Assembly: GCA_026710525.1 (NCBI GenBank) | Contig: JAPOQT010000177.1 | Coordinates: forward strand, 1 to 5,204 | DNA from: Pseudomonadota bacterium | GTDB taxonomy: Bacteria > Bdellovibrionota_B > Oligoflexia > Oligoflexales > Bin106 | Reading direction: 5' to 3' | DNA length: 5,204 nt | Part shown: positions 1 to 5,204 of the stretch, in pieces | How positions within the stretch are numbered: the first letter of the stretch is position 1 | Layout: each line of letters begins with the position of its first letter | Translations under genes and position numbers: made by a program | The notes under the pieces: generated by a model | The model's database searches: none | What the model was told of the DNA's origin: nothing | The model's input: the letters and a program-made list of their open reading frames with translations, nothing else

Positions 1-164
1 AGAGTGTTTGATTCAAAGGCGCTCGCAGGGTTGTTTTTGGTTGGTGCAATCGGGCCCTGGCCATTTAATTGATCCACTTCAGTATAAAAGGTATACTTGT
101 TGCGCCTGTCACTTCCTGGCAGTGACAAGGCAAGAAACATAACTGGTATTACGAACAACCACAT
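1..164 (-). CDS. Unidentified protein with hydrophobic N-terminus (5' part only)
   Basis: The first 54 codons are visible and the frame is open to the left edge, so the C-terminus is missing. I do not recognise the family. The protein begins MWLFVIPVMFLALSLPGSD and then turns polar (RRNKYTFYTEVDQLNGQGPI), which suggests an exported protein with a signal peptide or N-terminal anchor. The usual Lys/Arg before the hydrophobic core is absent, and no lipobox cysteine is visible. The ATG at 162-164 was chosen because a partial Shine-Dalgarno AGG (172-174) lies 7 nt upstream and a sigma70-like promoter sits about 60 bp upstream. An ATG at 198-200 is in the same frame but reaches a TAA at 183-185, so the gene cannot start there. 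Met9 (ATG at 138-140) is an alternative start that would shorten the hydrophobic segment. It faces away from dnaE's 3' end in the same direction, 194 bp downstream, and appears to have its own promoter. Confidence 0.5.
   Translation of the reverse strand, partial: MWLFVIPVMFLALSLPGSDRRNKYTFYTEVDQLNGQGPIAPTKNNPASAFESNT
104..131. repeat. Stem-loop inside the 5' end of the left-edge gene
   Basis: GCCTGTCACT (104-113) pairs with AGTGACA (121-127) and, past one bulged base at 128, GGC (129-131). This gives ten base pairs around a 7-nt loop. It lies at about codons 12-20 of the left-edge coding region. No T-run follows it on either strand, so it is not a standard intrinsic terminator. It may be a chance product of coding sequence or an mRNA structure near the translation start. 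Confidence 0.45.
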
Positions 165-222
165 AGTACAACCTGTTTTTTATTAAATTATCCACCGCAT
201 AGCCCCTTGGCCTATCAGCTCT

Positions 223-251
223 ATCATACGCTTATTTCAAACAAAAGTCTA
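223..251 (-). promoter_or_regulatory. Sigma70-like promoter for the left-edge gene
   Basis: Read on the minus strand, TAGACT (246-251; 4 of 6 to TTGACA) is separated by exactly 17 bp from TATGAT (223-228; 5 of 6 to TATAAT). Transcription would begin near 216 and give a leader of about 50 nt before the ATG at 164. That leader contains a five-codon upstream reading frame starting at 200 and ending at the TAA at 183-185. The assignment rests on sequence match only. Confidence 0.5.
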
Positions 252-280
252 CTGTAATACAAGAGGACCACACCTAATTA

Positions 281-340
281 ATGAATATATGTTTGATTTT
301 CCCTTATATTCATGGATTTCTTGTTATAGGAATTGAATAT
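281..340. repeat. AT-rich inverted-repeat cluster between dnaE and the left-edge gene
   Basis: ATGAATATA (281-289) is a perfect 9-bp inverted match to TATATTCAT (305-313), with a 15-nt loop. The second arm is followed by a further inverted copy, TGAATAT (334-340), which can pair with 306-312 instead. The two hairpins would be mutually exclusive. The cluster lies just downstream of the dnaE stop codon and upstream of the left-edge promoter. It has neither a GC-rich stem nor a U-tract, so it is a poor intrinsic terminator. It could be a 3'-end stabilising structure for the dnaE mRNA, a protein site, or simply AT-rich sequence. Confidence 0.35.
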
Positions 341-347
341 GATTATT

Positions 348-363
348 TGTGAATTAATTCACG
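348..363. promoter_or_regulatory. CRP/FNR-family-like palindromic site
   Basis: The 14 bp GTGAATTAATTCAC (349-362) form a perfect palindrome. In the wider frame 348-363 the site reads TGTGA-N6-TCACG, which matches nine of the ten conserved positions of the E. coli CRP half-sites (TGTGA-N6-TCACA). It overlaps the dnaE stop codon (359-361). It lies about 140 bp upstream of the predicted start of transcription of the left-edge gene, further than most activating CRP sites. The match is seen directly; a regulatory role is inference. Confidence 0.3.
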
Positions 364-3300
364 CTATTTTTTTATTATCTTTAAAAATTTGACAGGTTAA
401 GCTAGAAGGCAGATTAGGTAAAATAACTTCGAGTATCGTTTGTTTAGCAAGAGATATGTTTAAATCCCACACCATTTGTGCGTGGGAGGTTCTCAGGTAG
501 AAAAAGAGTTTCACTGTGCCTGGGTGTTGTTTGGTTAATTCATGAAGTCTTTTGGCTAGTGGCTTTAACCAAGAAAAACTGTCTAAAGACTGATCAGAAT
601 GGGGAGGACAAAAGGCTAAATGGAAATCTTTTGTCGCTAAAACCTCTTTCGCATCTTCAATAGATCGAATCACAAAAAGAGGGTATTTTCTTTGCTGGAG
701 ATAGCCTGAAATGACGACAAACCGATGGTTCTGAGGAATCTTAGGTATTGTCTCAGGATCATAGATGACTCCTTCTATCGTCTCATTCTTATCATCTAAA
801 ATAAGACGAAGGCTTTTTTGACCATTCATTGACACCCTTTCATACTGATGCTCTAAAAACACCACCAAATGCTCTTTTGGAGGTTTGTAATACCCCTTGG
901 TTGCTTCGGGTTGCCCAGTGAATTTTTGTGTTATATCCTTAAGGGACTTGGGCATACCTAAAAAATTCTTCTCTTGTTTAAAAAAGTCCATGGGATGTGC
1001 GCTTAAATAAGTGCCTAAAAGATTTTTTTCTTGGATAAGATCACTCACCCCTACGAGTGGTACAAGAGGACTATCTTTTTCGATTTCTTCAAGCCAACTA
1101 GGTTTATTTTGGTGCACCTCGTGTGTCTGACCTGTCATGAGGGATAGTAGACTAGGTTGTTTTGATGAGTTTCTCGTGTGCAATTGTTCATTGTACTTAA
1201 CCATCTTAGCGACACGAGGCATGAGTGCGCGGCGTGGATAACCGAACTCATCAAATGCACCCACAGAGATCAGGAGTTCGAGATTTTTTTTGCCAACCTC
1301 TTGAAGGTTACAGCGATGACAAAAATCAAGGAGATCTTTAAATGGGGCTTTCTCTCTCGCTGTAATAACCGAGCGCAGAAGCTTTTTCGATACTCCTTTA
1401 ATGGCTTCGAAAGCATATCTAATCTCATTATCATCGCTGAGAGAAAAATCAATATGAGACTGGGCGAGTGATGGCGGTTGAATTCTCATGTTAAGACGAT
1501 GACACTCGGTAATATAATTCTGCATCTTCTTTGGGTTATCTGAATCACAGGTCATCAGAGATAGCAGAAATTCATGAGGGTAATAGGTTTTGAGATAAGC
1601 TGTTTGATAAAGAATAAGACCATACGCTGCCGAATGGGATTTATTAAAGCCGTACTTAGCAAACTCAGCCATTAGTTCAAAAATCCTATCAGCTAGCTTG
1701 TCGTCAATACCTTGGCTTTTGGCACCGGCCAAAAATCGTTTTTTCTGTTTGCTCATTTCCTTAGGAATTTTCTTCCCCATAGCCCTTCTTAGAAGATCTG
1801 CTTCACCTAGGGAATAACAAGCTAAATCAGAGGCAATTCTCTGGACCTGTTCTTGATACACGATCATGCCATAGGTGTCAGCGAGTATGGGTTGTAAGAG
1901 AGGATGAAGATAAGCGATATCCTGGCGTCCATGTTTTCTTTCAATAAAATCATCAACCATGCCTGAGCCAAGAGGGCCTGGACGAAATAAGGCAACAAGG
2001 GCAATAATATCTTCAAAACGAGATGGCTGGAGTTTTTTCATCAGGGCGGTCATGCCCCCTGATTCCGCTTGAAATACGCCGGTGGTATGGCCATGGGTAA
2101 GATCTTCATACACCTTGGTATCATCGAGAGCAATGTTTTCAATGGTAAAAGATGGCTGGGATCGTTGTTGAATATGGCGGCAAGCCAAATCAATGACGGT
2201 GAGGGTTTTAAGACCAAGAAAGTCAAATTTCACTAATCCGACTTTTTCTAAAGACTTCATTTCAAATTGGGAAGCAACACACATATCTCGACTGGTTTGA
2301 AATGTGGGCACATCATCTGAGATAGGGCGATCTGAGATCACTATACCAGCTGGATGAATCGATGTGTGGGCGATCATTCCTTCGAGTTTATAGGCCTCAT
2401 TCACAGCTCGTTGCAGGGTGTTATCAGCAGCAATTTCTTTGGCAATCTCTGGCTGGTCCTCAATGACTTCTTGCAAAGAAAGGGTCATATCATCAGGAAA
2501 CATTTTAGTTAACTGATTCATTTTAAGGTAATGAACGCCTAGGACCCTCGCTGTATTTTTCAAAGCGGCTTTTGCCATGAGTTTGCCAAACGAACAAATA
2601 TGTGAGACTTTATCCGTCCCATACTTACTGACAATATAGTCGATTACCTCTTCTCTACGCCACTGACAAAAATCAATGTCAAAGTCAGGGAGCGATACTC
2701 TTTCAGGATTAAGAAACCGCTCGAAAAGCAGTCCCCATCTCAAAGGATCAATATCGGTGATCCCTAGAGCGAAAGCGACAAGAGAGCCGGCTCCTGAACC
2801 ACGACCAGGGCCCACCGCAATATTCTGTGATTTTGACCATTGGATAAAGTCTTGAACAATCAAAAAATAGCCACTATAACCCATATCTTTGATGACTTTG
2901 AGCTCATAGTTGAGTCTTTGGGTATAGGTGTCATCAGTGGTAGTGATGCGGGTATTCAGACCATCCCAAGCTAATTTTTCTAACCAGTCATTTTCGTTTA
3001 TCTTCTCAGGTAGGGGAAATGATGGTAAGTGATGATGGGATAGGTCCCAATTCAGATGACGACATGACTCAGCAATAACCATGGTGTTAGCCACGGCTTC
3101 AGGATAAGCGTGAAATATTGCTTGAAATTCATCGTGGTCAAAGAGATGAAAACAACTATCGTGCTGTCGAGTGTGAAGATCTGACTCCGCCAAGGAGTTT
3201 TTAATAGCTAAGGCAATCATATGGCTGTCATGATCTTCAGCATTTAGGTAATAGGCATCAGCAGAAGCGACCAAGGGAATAGCCAACTGAGCTGCTAGCC

Positions 3301-4060
3301 CAGCAATATACTCCCTCAGTTCTCCTTCGTAGTTAAATCCATGATGAAATAGTTCGAGATACAAACCATCTTGACCTCCAAGATTCTGCAGGTGTTTGAC
3401 ATAACTTCCTGGGATGTTTTGCAAAGCTCGGTATATCCCTTGACACTGAGGGTGATCTTTATGCTCTTGAAATATTTTTTGCAGATGAAATAAATAGGTG
3501 AGCTCACCATGGGTCGTTCCTGAAAGGATAAAAAGATGGGAGCGGTCACTGGGAGTTAAAAATTTTTCTATTAGCGACCATGAGCATAAAGGAATATCGT
3601 CGACGAGGCTTTCATAAGCTGCTGAAACAAGGCGAGTTAGGGTGCGGTAGCCATCATTGTCTTTAGCGAGTAAAGTGAGCTGAAAACTAGGAGGTTGAGG
3701 AAGAGTATTCATGAGCTCTCTTGCAAACTCGTTACTAGACGGTGTAACTGATCTTATTTGTTGATATTCTGGTGGGAAGTATTGCTGGAAAAAATCAGTT
3801 AAATAGGGTGATGGCTCCATATAGAGAGTGCTCCCGATAATGGGAGTTATGTCTTTTTGTTGGCACTTGAGATAAAAATCTAAAGCGCCAAAAAGCCCAC
3901 CATTATCAACAAGGCTGGCATAGCGGTGGCCGCGCTCCACGAGTTTAGCCAGATAATCATCGAGTTTCATACTGCCATCCACCATGGAGTATTCTGATTT
4001 AACCCCTAAATAGCAGAATGTTGCTTGAGATAATGGTGTGCTTAGATTTTCTTTATTCAT
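359..4060 (-). CDS. dnaE: DNA polymerase III alpha subunit (replicative polymerase, DnaE type)
   Basis: This is the catalytic subunit of the replicative DNA polymerase, which extends DNA at the fork with the sliding clamp and clamp loader. At 1233 residues it is full length for bacterial DnaE and uninterrupted. Domains in order are: PHP domain (about 14-275); palm with GPGRGSGAGS (417-426), PDFDIDF (458-464, metal-binding Asp461 and Asp463) and FDFLGL (612-617, third Asp613); fingers with ESGGM (666-670), RPGPL (693-697), YQEQV (735-739) and YGFNKSHSAAYG (803-814); helix-hairpin-helix region (about 880-940); probable clamp-binding peptide QPSLLSL (968-974); OB fold (about 1063-1135); and a C-terminal domain that in relatives contacts the clamp loader. 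The PHP metal ligands are all replaced (Gly19 and Lys21 for HxH, Asn53, Thr78, Tyr270), so proofreading must come from a separate exonuclease. ATG at 4058-4060 is the only sensible start: a TAG lies in frame at 4064-4066 and no alternative start precedes the PHP domain. No Shine-Dalgarno is present. Confidence 0.98.
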   Translation of the reverse strand: MNKENLSTPLSQATFCYLGVKSEYSMVDGSMKLDDYLAKLVERGHRYASLVDNGGLFGALDFYLKCQQKDITPIIGSTLYMEPSPYLTDFFQQYFPPEYQQIRSVTPSSNEFARELMNTLPQPPSFQLTLLAKDNDGYRTLTRLVSAAYESLVDDIPLCSWSLIEKFLTPSDRSHLFILSGTTHGELTYLFHLQKIFQEHKDHPQCQGIYRALQNIPGSYVKHLQNLGGQDGLYLELFHHGFNYEGELREYIAGLAAQLAIPLVASADAYYLNAEDHDSHMIALAIKNSLAESDLHTRQHDSCFHLFDHDEFQAIFHAYPEAVANTMVIAESCRHLNWDLSHHHLPSFPLPEKINENDWLEKLAWDGLNTRITTTDDTYTQRLNYELKVIKDMGYSGYFLIVQDFIQWSKSQNIAVGPGRGSGAGSLVAFALGITDIDPLRWGLLFERFLNPERVSLPDFDIDFCQWRREEVIDYIVSKYGTDKVSHICSFGKLMAKAALKNTARVLGVHYLKMNQLTKMFPDDMTLSLQEVIEDQPEIAKEIAADNTLQRAVNEAYKLEGMIAHTSIHPAGIVISDRPISDDVPTFQTSRDMCVASQFEMKSLEKVGLVKFDFLGLKTLTVIDLACRHIQQRSQPSFTIENIALDDTKVYEDLTHGHTTGVFQAESGGMTALMKKLQPSRFEDIIALVALFRPGPLGSGMVDDFIERKHGRQDIAYLHPLLQPILADTYGMIVYQEQVQRIASDLACYSLGEADLLRRAMGKKIPKEMSKQKKRFLAGAKSQGIDDKLADRIFELMAEFAKYGFNKSHSAAYGLILYQTAYLKTYYPHEFLLSLMTCDSDNPKKMQNYITECHRLNMRIQPPSLAQSHIDFSLSDDNEIRYAFEAIKGVSKKLLRSVITAREKAPFKDLLDFCHRCNLQEVGKKNLELLISVGAFDEFGYPRRALMPRVAKMVKYNEQLHTRNSSKQPSLLSLMTGQTHEVHQNKPSWLEEIEKDSPLVPLVGVSDLIQEKNLLGTYLSAHPMDFFKQEKNFLGMPKSLKDITQKFTGQPEATKGYYKPPKEHLVVFLEHQYERVSMNGQKSLRLILDDKNETIEGVIYDPETIPKIPQNHRFVVISGYLQQRKYPLFVIRSIEDAKEVLATKDFHLAFCPPHSDQSLDSFSWLKPLAKRLHELTKQHPGTVKLFFYLRTSHAQMVWDLNISLAKQTILEVILPNLPSSLTCQIFKDNKKIA

Positions 4061-4065
4061 AAGCT

Positions 4066-4072
4066 AGGAGGT
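4066..4072 (-). promoter_or_regulatory. dnaE leader segment lacking a Shine-Dalgarno (anti-SD-like ACCTCCT)
   Basis: Five bases upstream of the dnaE ATG, where AGGAGG would be expected, the dnaE strand reads ACCTCCT, identical to the anti-Shine-Dalgarno core at the 3' end of 16S rRNA. It therefore cannot recruit the ribosome by normal pairing. A GAGG at about 4115-4118 in the same leader could pair with its CCTC. Translation would have to start by an SD-independent route, or the heptamer could be chance. Confidence 0.4.
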
Positions 4073-4100
4073 AGGATGATAATGATAAGTAGTAGAGTGT

Positions 4101-4128
4101 ATAATGGGTTATGTCCTCAAAACTTAAA
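4101..4128 (-). promoter_or_regulatory. Weak candidate promoter for dnaE
   Basis: On the minus strand TTTAAG (4123-4128) is followed after 16 bp by CATTAT (4101-4106), each only a partial match to the sigma70 consensus. It would give a leader of about 34 nt. The -35 overlaps the perfect 10-bp palindrome TAAACGTTTA (4125-4134). No better pair was seen in the 158-bp divergent region, so the true dnaE promoter is uncertain. Confidence 0.2.
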
Positions 4129-4152
4129 CGTTTAGGATCCCATAAAATGATA

Positions 4153-4190
4153 ATGACTTCTATCAAAATAATCAGTCACTTGATAGTCAT
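4153..4190. repeat. Inverted repeat overlapping the folK -35 box
   Basis: ATGACT (4153-4158) and ATCAA (4162-4166) pair with TTGATAGTCAT (4180-4190), giving 11 bp with a 3-nt bulge (TCT, 4159-4161) and a 13-nt loop. The right arm contains the whole predicted folK -35 hexamer. A third AGTCA lies in the loop at 4174-4178. The position suits an operator between the divergent dnaE and folK genes, but nothing in the sequence identifies a regulator. Confidence 0.35.
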
Positions 4191-4209
4191 CTCTTAAACA
4201 CGTTATAAA
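4180..4209 (+). promoter_or_regulatory. Sigma70-like promoter for folK
   Basis: TTGATA (4180-4185; 5 of 6) is followed by TATAAA (4204-4209; 5 of 6) with 18-bp spacing; the overlapping TTATAA gives 17 bp. Transcription would start near 4215-4218, almost at the folK ATG (4219). That implies a leaderless or nearly leaderless mRNA and agrees with the absence of a clear Shine-Dalgarno sequence. Confidence 0.5.
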
Positions 4210-4218
4210 AAATGAGCT

Positions 4219-4797
4219 ATGACAAGTAGACTTTCACCTTACCAGGCTTTTATTGCTCTAGGTTCTAGCATCGGTTCTCTCCTAGAGAAAAAGCTGATGA
4301 TCGAGGGTGCTATTCGGTTGTTACAATCCGTCGGTCAAGTGAGGTATACATCAGCATTTTATCTCAATTATCCTGTGGGTGGAGTAGCCGAAAATAGATT
4401 TTTGAATGGCGCTCTTGTTTTAGCCACAGCACTTAAACCTCACCAGCTTTTGTGTGAGCTGTTGAACTTTGAAGCGAAGTTGGGCAGAGTAAGGCAAGTT
4501 CCCAATGAGGACCGTCTCATTGATCTGGATATTCTTTTTGTTTTGCACCAGTCTAAAACAGAGCTAAAACCCTTACAAATCAAGACAGAGCATCTCATAG
4601 TTCCTCATGGCAAGCTAACCGAAAGAGCCTTCATGTGGTGGCCTTTTATCGAGGTCTTGGCACCCCTCAGTACCATCACACCCCTGGGTCATGAGGCACA
4701 ACTCATGCTAGATCAGCTTACTCAAGAAGCGGGAGCTCATGCTTTGGCAGATCAAGACTGTTGGTACCAAAAAGTTGTGCGAGTCTCTCATGGCTAA
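4219..4797 (+). CDS. folK: 6-hydroxymethyl-7,8-dihydropterin pyrophosphokinase (HPPK)
   Basis: This cytoplasmic enzyme transfers pyrophosphate from ATP to 6-hydroxymethyl-7,8-dihydropterin, the step before dihydropteroate synthase in folate synthesis. Family marks seen are: IALGSSIG (12-19; usual form ALGSNLG); PVGG then FLNG (61-64, Asn63); GRVR (89-92); DRLIDLDIL (98-106), whose Asp102 and Asp104 match the two magnesium-binding aspartates; VPH (128-130); and ERAFMWWPF (135-143). Arg92, Arg99, His130 and Arg136 align with conserved active-site residues of E. coli HPPK. The catalytic loop reads RQVPNEDR in place of the usual RWGPR-type sequence, so it lacks the tryptophan and is one residue shorter. 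At 192 residues it exceeds the roughly 160 typical of the family, through about 8 extra N-terminal and 25 extra C-terminal residues. The ATG at 4219 is fixed by an in-frame TGA at 4213-4215. It is divergent from dnaE and stands alone, without other fol genes in view; its 3' end converges on the next gene across a 12-bp gap with no terminator. Confidence 0.93.
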   Translation: MTSRLSPYQAFIALGSSIGSLLEKKLMIEGAIRLLQSVGQVRYTSAFYLNYPVGGVAENRFLNGALVLATALKPHQLLCELLNFEAKLGRVRQVPNEDRLIDLDILFVLHQSKTELKPLQIKTEHLIVPHGKLTERAFMWWPFIEVLAPLSTITPLGHEAQLMLDQLTQEAGAHALADQDCWYQKVVRVSHG

Positions 4798-4809
4798 GGA
4801 TAGTAGTGA

Positions 4810-5204
4810 TTACCATTTCATACCCAGCATAAGCCTCATAGAATAGTGTCCGTCTTTGAATTTATGGGGTAAATAGTATGAGTCAATTCCCATAGCTGCT
4901 CGGTATTCAATACCGATACAGAATAATCGACACAAATTGAAACCAAATCCTGCTGTGGCTCCAAAGTCTAAGCCTTTGATAGGATGGGCAAGAGAATACA
5001 TTAACCCACCACCTAAAGACACATAAAACCCTTCATCGGCAGAACGTAAAGCGTAATAAATCCCAGGTATGATAGACAAGATTAACTCGTGATGCTTATT
5101 AAATAAGGTGAGTTGCCAGCTGCCAGGGTGATTCATGGGTGGGTTAGGGCCGCCTTGGCCAATACTCACAGTGCCAATACCTATAGAAAAACCAGTGAGT
5201 AAGG
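4810..5204 (-). CDS. Probable outer-membrane beta-barrel protein (C-terminal part)
   Basis: The frame is open across the right edge, so only the last 130 complete codons are seen. The GTG at 5167-5169 is not taken as the start, because coding-like sequence (LLTGFSIGIGT) continues upstream of it. I do not recognise a named family. The visible part alternates short amphipathic, Gly- and aromatic-rich stretches with turns: SLGGGLMYSL, LDFGATAGFGFNL, IGIEYRAAMG, YSMRLMLGMKW. The chain ends in Trp. Alternating strands and a terminal aromatic residue are the usual C-terminal signal for Bam-assisted insertion of outer-membrane barrels. Two close cysteines (in NLCRLFCIG) are somewhat unusual in a barrel strand. 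The stop at 4810-4812 lies 12 bp from the folK stop on the other strand, so the genes converge. A periplasmic or surface protein with a beta-rich C-terminus is an alternative. Confidence 0.6.
   Translation of the reverse strand, partial: LLTGFSIGIGTVSIGQGGPNPPMNHPGSWQLTLFNKHHELILSIIPGIYYALRSADEGFYVSLGGGLMYSLAHPIKGLDFGATAGFGFNLCRLFCIGIEYRAAMGIDSYYLPHKFKDGHYSMRLMLGMKW

Noticed and set aside
1..72. Plus-strand frame ending in TGA at 70-72 as the tail of an upstream gene
   Set aside because: Only 23 codons with no recognisable motif. The opposite-strand gene has a promoter, partial SD and signal-like N-terminus, which is the better explanation.
478..663. 61-codon open frame on the plus strand inside dnaE
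   Set aside because: Antisense shadow of the DnaE C-terminal domain, with an implausible composition and no start signals.
1270..1452. 60-codon minus-strand frame in another phase of dnaE
   Set aside because: Overlaps the intact dnaE frame on the same strand; dnaE shows no frameshift here.
1178..1471. 97-codon open frame on the plus strand inside dnaE
   Set aside because: It lies wholly antisense to conserved DnaE sequence and shows no family resemblance, no promoter and no ribosome-binding site of its own.
3316..3549. 77-codon minus-strand frame in another phase of dnaE
   Set aside because: Out-of-phase shadow of the PHP region; the real frame continues without a break.
4212..4229. Five-codon frame (MSYDK) overlapping the folK start
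   Set aside because: Too short and without a ribosome-binding site; it arises from the bases around the folK ATG.
4798..4809. Bidirectional terminator between the convergent folK and barrel-like genes
   Set aside because: The 12-bp gap and flanking coding ends contain no GC-rich inverted repeat followed by a T-run.
5167..5169. GTG as the start of the right-hand gene
   Set aside because: The frame stays open for at least 11 more codons to the edge, with strand-like sequence, and there is no SD ahead of the GTG. The gene is treated as 5'-truncated by the window.

Overview
The window comes from a Gram-negative-type bacterium of moderate G+C content (estimated by eye, a little above 40%). It carries a full-length DnaE-type replicative DNA polymerase alpha subunit, a folate-pathway pyrophosphokinase (FolK), and parts of two probable envelope or secreted proteins. 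One of these looks like the C-terminal end of an outer-membrane beta-barrel, closing on an aromatic residue. The lineage cannot be fixed from the sequence alone. A proteobacterium or a relative such as Bdellovibrionota/Oligoflexia would fit, but that is a guess.

Layout from left to right. Positions 1-164 (minus) hold the first 54 codons of an unidentified protein with a hydrophobic N-terminus; it runs off the left edge and has a good sigma70-like promoter at 223-251. Positions 165-358 are an AT-rich intergenic stretch with inverted repeats and a CRP-like palindrome (348-363) that overlaps the dnaE stop codon. Positions 359-4060 (minus) are dnaE, intact at 1233 residues. Positions 4061-4218 separate the divergent dnaE and folK genes. 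The folK promoter ends so close to its ATG that the mRNA may be leaderless, and the dnaE leader has no Shine-Dalgarno sequence. Positions 4219-4797 (plus) are folK. After a 12-bp gap, the convergent 3' end of the barrel-like gene (4810 to the right edge, minus) completes the window. No convincing rho-independent terminator was seen anywhere.

The genes do not form a single pathway. DnaE makes the chromosome, FolK makes the dihydropterin pyrophosphate needed for folate (and so for thymidylate and purines), and the two flanking genes probably act in the envelope. Each complete gene seems to be its own transcription unit. This looks like ordinary core chromosome: there are no mobile elements, CRISPR arrays, RNA genes or defence genes, and I found no convincing new system. 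The observations most worth a second look are the complete loss of the PHP-domain metal ligands in DnaE, the altered catalytic loop of FolK, and the unusual translation-start regions of both genes.
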